From: Candidatus Nitrosopumilus sp.
GTDB lineage: Archaea > Thermoproteota > Nitrososphaeria > Nitrososphaerales > Nitrosopumilaceae
NCBI GenBank assembly: GCA_029860565.1
Contig: JAOUAY010000015.1
Coordinates: forward strand, 1 to 15,515
Direction: 5' to 3'
Length of the DNA stretch: 15,515 nucleotides
The notes under the pieces: generated by a model
Database searches by the model: none
Seen by the model: only the letters and a program-made list of their open reading frames with translations
What the model was told of the DNA's origin: nothing
Position numbers and translations under genes: made by a program
Shown here: piece by piece, positions 5,524 through 11,470 of the stretch
Layout: every line of letters starts with the position of its first letter
Numbering within the stretch: position 1 is the first letter of the stretch

Positions 5524-5532
5524 TTATAAAAT
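5524..5532 (-). promoter_or_regulatory. TATA box of the four-TM gene
   Basis: ATTTTATAA on the minus strand is centred about 28 bases before ATG 5499, the expected archaeal spacing for a leaderless transcript. Confidence 0.55.
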
Positions 5533-5567
5533 TAATTATTGTAAAAAATCAAAAATTCATAGATAAA

Positions 5568-5879
5568 TCAGATCTTTGCTAATAACTCTGTCTTTTTTTC
5601 CTGAAACTCTTTATCAGTTAAGAGTCCTGATTTTTTTAGAGCACCTAATTTTTCAATTAAATCAATTACATCTTGATTAGAAGTGGTTGCAGTTTGAGCA
5701 AATTCTTTTCCCTTGTCCAGCCCTTCTTTGCCTTTGTCGGCTAATTGTCTGCCAACTACTTCTCCTTTCTCCATGGCTGTTTTTCCAAATGCAGAACCAG
5801 TTTCTTTTGCCTCTGTAGCCTTGCTTTTGAGTTTTTCAAAAAAATCTCCTTTCTTTTTGCTTTTTTTACGTTGTACCAA
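5568..5879 (-). CDS. SHOCT-domain protein with LEA-like helical repeats
   Basis: A 103-residue protein. A very basic N-terminus (VQRKKSKKKG) is followed by an amphipathic helical stretch (residues about 12-66) rich in Lys, Glu, Gly and Ala with a near 11-residue rhythm (KATEAKETGSAFGKTAMEKG, then RQLADKGKEGLDKGKEFA), as in LEA or YtxH-type proteins. Residues about 70-103 (VIDLIEKLGALKKSGLLTDKEFQEKKTELLAKI) are a canonical SHOCT domain, closely similar to those at 4.5 and 6.8 kb. The start is TTG at 5879, fixed by a TATA box 28 bases upstream. It could bind membrane surfaces or coat a complex; that is inference. Confidence 0.82.
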   Translation of the reverse strand: MVQRKKSKKKGDFFEKLKSKATEAKETGSAFGKTAMEKGEVVGRQLADKGKEGLDKGKEFAQTATTSNQDVIDLIEKLGALKKSGLLTDKEFQEKKTELLAKI

Positions 5880-5903
5880 TGTTGTATAATTATGTGCTAT
5901 TTC

Positions 5904-5911
5904 CTATAAAC
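5904..5911 (-). promoter_or_regulatory. TATA box that fixes the TTG start at 5879
   Basis: GTTTATAG on the minus strand is centred about 28 bases upstream of TTG 5879. No ATG is available in frame, so the box supports a leaderless TTG start. Confidence 0.55.
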
Positions 5912-5960
5912 ATATATCTTAAAATTTAAAAATGATTTCACATCATTAAATAATCTACTC

Positions 5961-6683
5961 ATGGAACAAAAAATAGAACCAAAAAAAACTACGGTCTTTA
6001 AGGCAATGGTTTCAGAACAACAAGTTCAAAATGTAGCTGACAAAAAGAAAACAAGCTTGTATGGTACTGTATTTAACAGACCAAAAGCAGAGGATGTTTC
6101 AATCTCGTCAATCGAATTATTTTATGAGCCCTATTGGATAGTAAAGGGAAATTATTATAGTGAATATTTTAGAAGAACAGTTTACGAATTTGTTACAAGT
6201 CCAGAAGTCAAAGAGGTCATTATAGGCAGTGGAAAATTTCCTGTTAGAACAGAAAAGGGAAAATGGGGTAAAATTCGTGCCTCTATGAAAGCTGGAGACA
6301 ATGCAAACAAAGTAGAGATTCCAGTAGAAGAGCATGTTGAGTTAGACATTGAAGATGAAATTGTGTTTAACAGTACAGGAAGTGAAATAAAGTTTGACTA
6401 TAAGATTGATTCTCGAAACGTGGAAAACTTCCCAGAAGAAATCCTAAAAAATAATGAAATGTATCTAAGACCCTCTTCATTAACTGAAGAGCAAGCTGTA
6501 GATGGACTCATCAAATTATTACAAGAGGGAAATATGGATGAGGGAATTAGAAAGATTAAAGAAAAAATCACCATTGATAGATTGGAGCAGATCTATGTTC
6601 CCGTTTATGAAGTAAGATGTGTAGATTCTAAGAACAAAGTAGAAACCTTAAGAATCGATGGAATGAATCTCAAAGTACTATAA
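5961..6683 (+). CDS. 240-residue unknown protein with repeated YxPxW/Y-type beta motif
   Basis: A soluble-looking protein with no membrane segment, which I cannot place in a named family. Two related motifs stand out. Near residues 52-72, IELFYEPYWIVKGNYYSEYFRR is followed by a beta-rich stretch (VYEFVTSPEVKEVIIGSG). Near residues 210-237, LEQIYVPVYEVRCVDSK leads to KVETLRIDGMNLKVL. Both have Y-x-P-(Y/V)-(W/Y)-x-V followed by a strand with Arg, so the protein may carry an internal repeat. Between them are acidic strands (VEEHVELDIEDEIVFN) and a helical segment (EEQAVDGLIKLLQEGNMDEGIRKIKEKI). ATG 5961 is the start; AT-rich TATA-like sequence lies at about 5922-5933. It sits between two SHOCT genes and is followed 8 bases later by a tiny TM-protein gene. 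Confidence 0.75.
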   Translation: MEQKIEPKKTTVFKAMVSEQQVQNVADKKKTSLYGTVFNRPKAEDVSISSIELFYEPYWIVKGNYYSEYFRRTVYEFVTSPEVKEVIIGSGKFPVRTEKGKWGKIRASMKAGDNANKVEIPVEEHVELDIEDEIVFNSTGSEIKFDYKIDSRNVENFPEEILKNNEMYLRPSSLTEEQAVDGLIKLLQEGNMDEGIRKIKEKITIDRLEQIYVPVYEVRCVDSKNKVETLRIDGMNLKVL

Positions 6684-6691
6684 ATCGGATT

Positions 6692-6763
6692 TTGTCACGC
6701 AAAAAAATAGTCTATTTGGGAATAGCAGTTGCACTTGTAATTTTCATTCTTATGGCCATGTAA
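6692..6763 (+). CDS. Possible 23-residue single-TM micropeptide
   Basis: A short frame starting at TTG 6692, 8 bases after the stop of the 240-residue gene: a basic start (SRKK) followed by one unbroken hydrophobic helix (IVYLGIAVALVIFILMAM) and a stop at 6761-6763. The positive-inside start followed directly by about 18 hydrophobic residues is exactly what a minimal membrane protein looks like, and it would be co-transcribed with the upstream gene. There is no clear Shine-Dalgarno sequence and no ATG, so translation is uncertain. Confidence 0.42.
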   Translation: MSRKKIVYLGIAVALVIFILMAM

Positions 6764-6813
6764 ATTTTTCAGATATTCTTCTGATGATATGGTCTAGAAA
6801 TTAGTCTTGAATC

Positions 6814-6822
6814 TTTTTATCA
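6814..6822 (+). promoter_or_regulatory. TATA box of the third SHOCT gene
   Basis: TTTTTATCA is centred about 26 bases before ATG 6843, consistent with a leaderless transcript. Confidence 0.5.
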
Positions 6823-6842
6823 TAATATGCTGAACTAACAAT

Positions 6843-7370
6843 ATGGAATTAAAGTCAGACAAATCCATCAAAGAGTACCTCAAAACATTACCTGATGAAA
6901 CTATTATCAAATACTATCTGGATGTAGAATTTTCTCCTTTTCCAGTATTAATCATTGAAGAATATTCTCACAGATTCAAACATAAGCCCAAAGAAGAGAT
7001 TATTAAAAAACTAAAGTATCAGGCCCGTCTTACTCGTAAAAAATCTCAAGAGTTTGTCAAGATGGCAAAAAAATGCAAGGTTTTAGATGACGCAACTCGA
7101 CAAAAATCTGAAGAAATATTCAAACAAGCAGCAAAAAAAGGATACAAAGTAAGTGAAGATGTAATCAAAAAAAGTGGTATTTTGGGCTCGAAATTAAAAA
7201 AAAGTACAAAATTAGGAGTAAAAAAAGGCATCAAAACAGGAAAGAGATTACAAACCACATCACTTGAACACTTAGAATTGATTGAAAAACTGGGAGGATT
7301 AAAAAAGAAAAAATTGATCAAAGAAAAGGAGTTCCAAGCAAAGAAAAAAGAAATTTTATCTAAGATTTAG
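6843..7370 (+). CDS. SHOCT-domain protein with an N-terminal helical domain
   Basis: A 175-residue, Lys-rich protein. Residues about 1-60 form a separate domain (SIKEYLKTLPDETIIKYYLD, then VEFSPFPVLIIEEYSHRF) that is hydrophobic enough to fold as a small helical unit. Residues about 60-135 are basic amphipathic helices (KKSQEFVKMAKK, KSEEIFKQAAKKGYK, KLKKSTKLGVKKG). Residues 140-175 (LEHLELIEKLGGLKKKKLIKEKEFQAKKKEIL) are a SHOCT domain nearly matching that of the gene at 5.6-5.9 kb. ATG 6843 is fixed by the TATA-like box 26 bases upstream. A T-rich run follows the stop. It probably shares an oligomerising mechanism with the other two SHOCT proteins; the N-terminal domain may give specificity. 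Confidence 0.82.
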   Translation: MELKSDKSIKEYLKTLPDETIIKYYLDVEFSPFPVLIIEEYSHRFKHKPKEEIIKKLKYQARLTRKKSQEFVKMAKKCKVLDDATRQKSEEIFKQAAKKGYKVSEDVIKKSGILGSKLKKSTKLGVKKGIKTGKRLQTTSLEHLELIEKLGGLKKKKLIKEKEFQAKKKEILSKI

Positions 7371-7391
7371 TTTCTTTTTTGTTTGTGTTTT
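7371..7391 (+). terminator. T-rich terminator after the third SHOCT gene
   Basis: Beginning at or next to the stop codon, a run dominated by T (TTTCTTTTTTGTTTGTGTTT) matches the oligo-T signals that end archaeal transcription. It lies in a convergent gap, which fits a terminator. Confidence 0.5.
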
Positions 7392-7441
7392 ACTATCACA
7401 ATTTCATCAGAATTTTTTGATAAAACTATATTTTGTTTTAC

Positions 7442-7657
7442 TTAGAATTTTAGTAATTTTTTGTCATGTGCATCTTTTAGAATCAAGATCAATTCCTCAA
7501 TGGTGCATTTCCTAAAGGATTCTGGAAAGTCATTCAGATCTAGTTTCTCTATCTTCTTTGCTTTTCTTTTTACCACAAACTTTACGGGTCTTGGAACCTC
7601 TGTATCATATTTTGTATTGACAAAATCAATTATTTCTTGAATCTGTTTATCATCCAA
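7442..7657 (-). CDS. Small hypothetical protein (71 residues)
   Basis: I do not recognise this protein. It starts at TTG 7657 (DDKQIQEIIDFVNTKYDTEV), has a basic middle (RPVKFVVKRKAKKIEKLD), and ends in a helix (TIEELILILKDAHDKKLLKF). It has an alternating helix-strand look, no cysteines and no membrane segment. A TATA-like stretch (about 7674-7680) is roughly 20 bases upstream of the TTG, and no ATG is available in frame. It follows a 23-residue basic micro-ORF on the same strand and converges with the third SHOCT gene. Confidence 0.6.
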   Translation of the reverse strand: MDDKQIQEIIDFVNTKYDTEVPRPVKFVVKRKAKKIEKLDLNDFPESFRKCTIEELILILKDAHDKKLLKF

Positions 7658-7687
7658 TTAAATCACCGTTTACACAATATGTGAAGA

Positions 7688-7759
7688 CTATTCTTTTTTG
7701 ACCTTTGCACGGCCTCTTTTTGCAGCATCTTTGGCCCTGAGTTTTTTTAGAAATTTCAT
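7688..7759 (-). CDS. Possible 23-residue basic peptide
   Basis: A short ATG-initiated frame: MKFLKKLRAKDAAKRGRAKV, then KKE and a stop. It is almost purely Lys/Arg/Ala with an amphipathic start, and would be a highly cationic helix, perhaps binding nucleic acid or ribosomes. AT-rich TATA-like sequence (7774-7788) precedes it at a plausible distance. It is short enough to be chance, but its composition is not random, and it lies upstream of the 71-residue gene in the same direction. Confidence 0.4.
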   Translation of the reverse strand: MKFLKKLRAKDAAKRGRAKVKKE

Positions 7760-7810
7760 GCAAGAATTATGTTGATTAAACTCTTAAACTGTTCTCTTAT
7801 TGCAATTTTT

Positions 7811-7897
7811 TCATTTGTTTTTGATATGTAGTGGAACATGCCAAATATGATCAAAATTTTTCTTTACGATAATTTTAGATGAGGCAATGTTTGGCAT
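7811..7897 (-). CDS. Possible 28-residue peptide coupled to a zinc-ribbon gene
   Basis: Its ATG (7895-7897) overlaps the TGA stop of the micro zinc-ribbon gene in a TGATG arrangement, a common sign of coupled translation. The product (MPNIASSKIIVKKNFDHIWH, then VPLHIKNK) has beta-like and basic segments and no known domain. The only support is the overlap and the absence of another explanation for the stretch. Confidence 0.3.
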   Translation of the reverse strand: MPNIASSKIIVKKNFDHIWHVPLHIKNK

Positions 7898-7995
7898 CAG
7901 GGGCGCATGAAATACTCTTCTGCACATTCCTTGCAGCAAAACTCGCTTGTAAAAAGATCAAATCCTTTTCCACAGTTTTTGCATTCAATATTCAT
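7897..7995 (-). CDS. Micro zinc-finger protein (32 residues)
   Basis: It reads MNIECKNCGKGFDLFTSE, then FCCKECAEEYFMRP. Its C-x2-C-G-x2-F ... CC-x2-C-A-x-E pattern is shared with the plus-strand gene at 3176-3271, so the two are likely paralogues about 4.7 kb apart and in opposite orientation. Four to five cysteines can bind one zinc ion. It has an ATG start and a stop that overlaps the next small frame. A longer frame exists on the opposite strand but shows no domain. Function unknown. Confidence 0.6.
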   Translation of the reverse strand: MNIECKNCGKGFDLFTSEFCCKECAEEYFMRP

Positions 7996-8071
7996 ATCAA
8001 AATATCCCTTCAAAAGTAAGATTTTATACCAAAATGATCAACAAAAACCACTTTTTATCGTAATGACAGGA

Positions 8072-8491
8072 TCACTTTTTTGTGCTTTTGTCATGAGAAA
8101 TTAAAGTGACTGACTCATTGAATTTTAGATTTGGAATATTCATGAATCTTTCATCATCAGTAACAGCAACAGTTTTCATAATATGGAATTCGATTATCTT
8201 TCCCTTTTTGCCATCTATTTCTACGGTGTCTCCTATGTCAATTTTCTTGTTCAGATAAAGGCCGATTCCAGAAACTATGTTTTTCAGGTGATTTTGCAAT
8301 GCAAAGGATACCAATGCAAATGCTACTCCAACTGAAGCAATTACGCTTGCAGCTATGGTAAACAAATCAAATAATACACCAAGAAATGTCAACTCTAATC
8401 CAATAATGATGATGGAGATTAATCCAAGGAGTTTTTGAGTTCCCTTCAGATTTGCCAGCTTGCTAGACATGAGATATTTTACAATCCCCAA
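8072..8491 (-). CDS. Short MscS-type mechanosensitive channel, probably 5'-frameshifted
   Basis: A 139-codon frame with the core of the MscS family. Two membrane helices (about 20-42 and 44-66) are followed by the pore helix and middle-beta domain signature (about residues 63-121): FALQNHLKNIVSGIGLYL, then KIDIGDTVEIDGKKGKIIEF, then ERFMNIPN. The large C-terminal cage domain of MscS is absent, as in small archaeal homologues. The TTG at 8491 opens the frame, but ATG 8470 (MSSKLAN) is also a possible start. Just upstream, another frame (8463-8549) encodes what looks like the missing first helix, and one extra base within a T5G4 run joins the two, so the true product is probably about 158 residues. 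It would release solutes on osmotic downshift. Confidence 0.78.
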   Translation of the reverse strand: MGIVKYLMSSKLANLKGTQKLLGLISIIIIGLELTFLGVLFDLFTIAASVIASVGVAFALVSFALQNHLKNIVSGIGLYLNKKIDIGDTVEIDGKKGKIIEFHIMKTVAVTDDERFMNIPNLKFNESVTLISHDKSTKK

Positions 8492-8549
8492 AAACTACTG
8501 ATGAGATAATAATTGATATTACAGCATTGTACATCGTATTGGCGTCCAT
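8463..8549 (-). pseudogene. Detached N-terminal fragment of the MscS-type gene
   Basis: A frame starting at ATG 8549 encodes MDANTMYNAVISIIISSVVF, then G and an unrelated tail ending at a stop at 8463-8465. The hydrophobic VISIIISSVVF stretch is what an MscS-type first membrane helix looks like. It runs directly into IVKYLMSSKL of the main frame if one G is removed from the TTTTTGGGG run (about 8487-8495). It is either a real frameshift, a sequencing error in a homopolymer, or a programmed shift. Confidence 0.55.
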
Positions 8550-8667
8550 AATTAAATTCCCTTCTTCATTACTGTGTCAATGCGCATAATTTCTATCTTC
8601 TTTCTTGGTTCGACTTATCTGGTCTCATAAATTGAATGTAAATGTACGCCTGATTCATCTTGTTTTC

Positions 8668-8859
8668 TTAAGAGATATTTGAAGTAGTTAGTTTTTTTTC
8701 TTTTCTTTTCTTTTCAACTAATCCCTCAATTTCATCTTTAGTTATCTGTGGTTTCAAAACAATTATTTTTGTAGTGTATCCTACATTCTCTTTTTTGTTC
8801 AATGTGTCCGATGTAGCAATTTCACTATTCAGGAGTTTCATCTCCTTCAGTTTTTTCAT
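8668..8859 (-). CDS. Small charged protein overlapping the antiporter gene end
   Basis: A 63-residue frame: MKKLKEMKLLNSEIATSDTL ... YTTKIIVLKPQITKDEIEGL, then VEKKRKEKKL. It overlaps the last 35 bases of the antiporter gene on the same strand, in another frame. A second ATG at 8841 would cut the overlap to 17 bases. The middle (TTKIIVLKPQITKDEIEGLV) alternates strand and helix, and the end is very basic. No family is recognised. The overlap suggests translation coupled to the antiporter, perhaps as an accessory subunit; this is inference. Confidence 0.5.
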   Translation of the reverse strand: MKKLKEMKLLNSEIATSDTLNKKENVGYTTKIIVLKPQITKDEIEGLVEKKRKEKKLTTSNIS

Positions 8860-10624
8860 CTTCCTTTAGAAGACTCTCCATTATATGACCATGAGATATT
8901 TTCTGAAACACAAAGACACTGTCTGCAATCAAGATTATAGCTATTGCAAACCCTATGATTGAAATGATCAATGACAGGAACTCTATTTCTGATATTTCTG
9001 TAATGTATGGCTCAACAAGTGCAACGATTATCAAGACAGCGGCCACAAAGAAGATGTTTCTTACTAGTCTGTGGAGCGGCTTGCGTTCTATCTCACTGGT
9101 ATCTCCTGGCAAAAGCTTTGTAGATATAATGTCTGAGATATTTGTAACGACTTTCTCAATCTTTCCAAACAGTGCGATGATTGGATAGGCAATCAAAATT
9201 ATGCTGATAATTGTCAGCAATAATTCAGGTTCTATCAAAAGAGGAATGCCCATATCAGACATAAGGTGAACTATGTCCCCTCCAAAGTATTCTATAATTG
9301 CAAGAATCGCAATAACTATTATCACGTTTATGAACAGTTTCGGGCCATGAATTCTTAGCATTTTGTTTAGTCTGGCGTCGTCATCAGATGACTGCATCAG
9401 TTGATTGAAGAATCTTCCAACTATGAATATTGGATTTATCACTTTTAGCGGAATTGAACTGCTTTTGTCTGCCAAGGTCGGAAGTATCTTTAGCAACAAT
9501 GGCATGCAAAGCATGGTGGCCAACGTGACAAGCATTGTCATAGGATACAGGGAATCTCTTACTGCGCCACTGTCTACTGCTTGCTTTGCTATGATAAACG
9601 AAAATTCTCCTCTTGGGACCATTACCGAACCGACTGTTGATGCTCCCGTCATATCGTGGCCCGACATGGCAGCACCAAAAAAATTCCCAACGAACTTTCC
9701 GACTACTGCCAAAACTATGATTGGGATTGAGATCAAGGCAACTGCTGGAATTGCAGTGATGTTTACCAGCATTCCGATTGACACAAAAAATATCACTCCA
9801 AAAAAGTCTCGCAATGGCAATACTTTTTGAATTATTGCCTCTGAATGCTTTGATGATGCAATGATCATTCCCATGATGAATGCCCCGATTGCAGAGCTCT
9901 GCCCAAGAAAATGTGCAAGTACTGCCAGACCGAATCCCAACGCAAGCGCTGTTATGAATGGACCCTCTGGAATGTCTAATCCCTGAATCTTTTCCAAGAG
10001 TTTTGGAATCAGCTTTATCCCTGCCGCTAGCGCAACTACGAAAAAGGCAAGACTTTGAAGTATCAAAATTCCCACATCTGCAATCTCTATTCCTTCACCT
10101 GCCGAAGCATTGCCCAGGATTACAAGCAGTAAGACGGCAGCAAGATCCTCGACAATCAGGATGGTGATTATCGTGTTGAATTCCTTTGTCTTGACCAGTT
10201 TCAGATCACGCATCAGCCTGAGCGATATGGCGGTACTGCTGATTGACAAGATTCCTGCAAGGTATAGTGCCTCTATGTGGGACCAACCAAATGAGAATGC
10301 TCCAACATATGCCAAAAAGAACATTATTGACAGTTCGGACATACCTACAATGATTGGTTTGATTCCTGCCTTTCTGAGCTTTTGAAGACTAAATTCCAGA
10401 CCTACCACGAAAAGCAGGATTATGATTCCAAGTTCTGCAAGCAGATTGATCAGTTCAACATCATCCACAATTCCCAATCCATACGGCCCTGCAATCATAC
10501 CAATTATGATGAACCCGATGATGGTGGGAAATTTTATCTTCTTCATGATTCCTGCGCCAATCATGCCGCCACCCAGTAGCAAAGCAAGTAATGCCAGAAA
10601 TTCTGTAACTGCTACTCCTGCCAA
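8825..10624 (-). CDS. CPA2-family cation/proton antiporter (KefB/NapA-like), no RCK domain
   Basis: A 599-residue membrane protein. Residues about 5-385 form the Na+/H+-exchanger fold: GxIGAGIMKKIKFPTIIGFI near the N-terminus, the LFVVGLEFSLQKLRK motif (71-85), the unwound-helix segment ISISSTAISLRLM (126-138), the ion-binding pair E159-D160 (ITILIVEDLAAV), the GQSSAIGAFIMGM helix (241-253) and the VPRGEFSFI motif (336-344). Instead of the cytosolic TrkA-N/RCK domain of KefB/KefC, the C-terminal 200 residues contain four more hydrophobic segments (about 428-446, 464-485, 520-540, 545-570) and an acidic tail. It should exchange Na+ or K+ for H+ across the cell membrane; the ion is not decided by the sequence. 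TTG 10624 is the start, about 22 bases after an ATTCTATTTT box. Confidence 0.9.
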   Translation of the reverse strand: MAGVAVTEFLALLALLLGGGMIGAGIMKKIKFPTIIGFIIIGMIAGPYGLGIVDDVELINLLAELGIIILLFVVGLEFSLQKLRKAGIKPIIVGMSELSIMFFLAYVGAFSFGWSHIEALYLAGILSISSTAISLRLMRDLKLVKTKEFNTIITILIVEDLAAVLLLVILGNASAGEGIEIADVGILILQSLAFFVVALAAGIKLIPKLLEKIQGLDIPEGPFITALALGFGLAVLAHFLGQSSAIGAFIMGMIIASSKHSEAIIQKVLPLRDFFGVIFFVSIGMLVNITAIPAVALISIPIIVLAVVGKFVGNFFGAAMSGHDMTGASTVGSVMVPRGEFSFIIAKQAVDSGAVRDSLYPMTMLVTLATMLCMPLLLKILPTLADKSSSIPLKVINPIFIVGRFFNQLMQSSDDDARLNKMLRIHGPKLFINVIIVIAILAIIEYFGGDIVHLMSDMGIPLLIEPELLLTIISIILIAYPIIALFGKIEKVVTNISDIISTKLLPGDTSEIERKPLHRLVRNIFFVAAVLIIVALVEPYITEISEIEFLSLIISIIGFAIAIILIADSVFVFQKISHGHIMESLLKEDEKTEGDETPE

Positions 10625-10640
10625 CTAATCACCATCAACC

Positions 10641-10650
10641 AAAATAGAAT
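10641..10650 (-). promoter_or_regulatory. TATA-like box of the antiporter gene
   Basis: ATTCTATTTT on the minus strand lies about 17-26 bases before TTG 10624, compatible with a short- or no-leader start. The spacing is a little short for an archaeal TATA box. Confidence 0.38.
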
Positions 10651-10687
10651 GAATCAAACCACGTTTGTTCAAAAATGCTACCAAGAA

Positions 10688-11470
10688 CTATCTTCCCTTA
10701 AAGCAGTCGCTACAGAATTTGGTTAACATATTTTCAAACATCTGATTCAATACCTGTAATCTTTCCTTGTCAATTTGTAGCGTTTCATGATCAAACCATT
10801 CTTTGGATAAATACAAGTCTCGATTCATTTCAACCTGTATCCATGGAACTGGATTGTTTCCATATGTTTTGATTATGTGCCCCCCATGAAACGGATCATT
10901 TAGAGATATTTCATTTCTATCAACAGAATAAGCTTCAGATATAGAATTAGATAACAATTCAATCATTTCTTGTGAGGATGTTTGCCCATCATTATTAGAT
11001 ATACAGAACATTGGTCTTTTTGATTGTGTTTTATCTGGAGAAAAATAGGGAGCAGTAGAGGCCATAGAATGGCAATCTAAACATAATTGTAAATCTAACT
11101 CATCAATACTTTCTTGAATTGCTTGATGGTATGGTTTGTAATACAATTCAATAAGCATTGTTTTGAGTGAATCATCTGGCTCTTTTCCATTTGCATAGAT
11201 TGGTTTGTCATAACAGGTCTTACTCTTAATTAATCCGTCAGGATTATCTGGCGGCATGTCTTGTAAAGAACGATTAAGATCAACAAAGGCTCTTGCAATA
11301 TCTGTTTTAATTACACGTTGAACTTTATCACCTAAATCATAAAGTTCCATCACAAAAGGATCAGAATCATCAAACAAGTCCTTGTTTGTTATTGACAGAT
11401 GTCCCTCAAGTTCTGCAGGTTTTCTTGTTCCACCATGGGGAATGGATAATAGAATCGGTAATTTGCTCAA
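10688..11470 (-). CDS. N-formylglutamate amidohydrolase family enzyme
   Basis: A 260-residue protein with the family's signature motifs in order: SIPHGG (9-14), DLNR (64-67), LDCHS (131-135), DPFHGGHI (192-199) and QVEMNR (212-217). In this family His and Glu/Asp residues of these motifs bind zinc and activate water to cleave the amide of N-formyl-L-glutamate or related N-acyl amino acids. The length is typical. There is no signal peptide, so it is cytoplasmic. Its TTG start overlaps the stop of the GGT-like gene (TTGA at 11467-11470) and is preceded by GAGG (11478-11481), seven bases before the start, so translation is probably coupled. Histidine catabolism genes are absent nearby, so the true substrate may be another glutamyl amide made available by the GGT-like enzyme. 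Confidence 0.85.
   Translation of the reverse strand: MSKLPILLSIPHGGTRKPAELEGHLSITNKDLFDDSDPFVMELYDLGDKVQRVIKTDIARAFVDLNRSLQDMPPDNPDGLIKSKTCYDKPIYANGKEPDDSLKTMLIELYYKPYHQAIQESIDELDLQLCLDCHSMASTAPYFSPDKTQSKRPMFCISNNDGQTSSQEMIELLSNSISEAYSVDRNEISLNDPFHGGHIIKTYGNNPVPWIQVEMNRDLYLSKEWFDHETLQIDKERLQVLNQMFENMLTKFCSDCFKGR

Noticed and set aside
7907..8104. 65-codon plus-strand frame
   Set aside because: No domain or promoter; the minus-strand micro zinc finger in the same stretch has a clear cysteine pattern.
9405..9830. 141-codon plus-strand frame inside the antiporter gene
   Set aside because: Antisense shadow of a membrane-protein gene; no motif.
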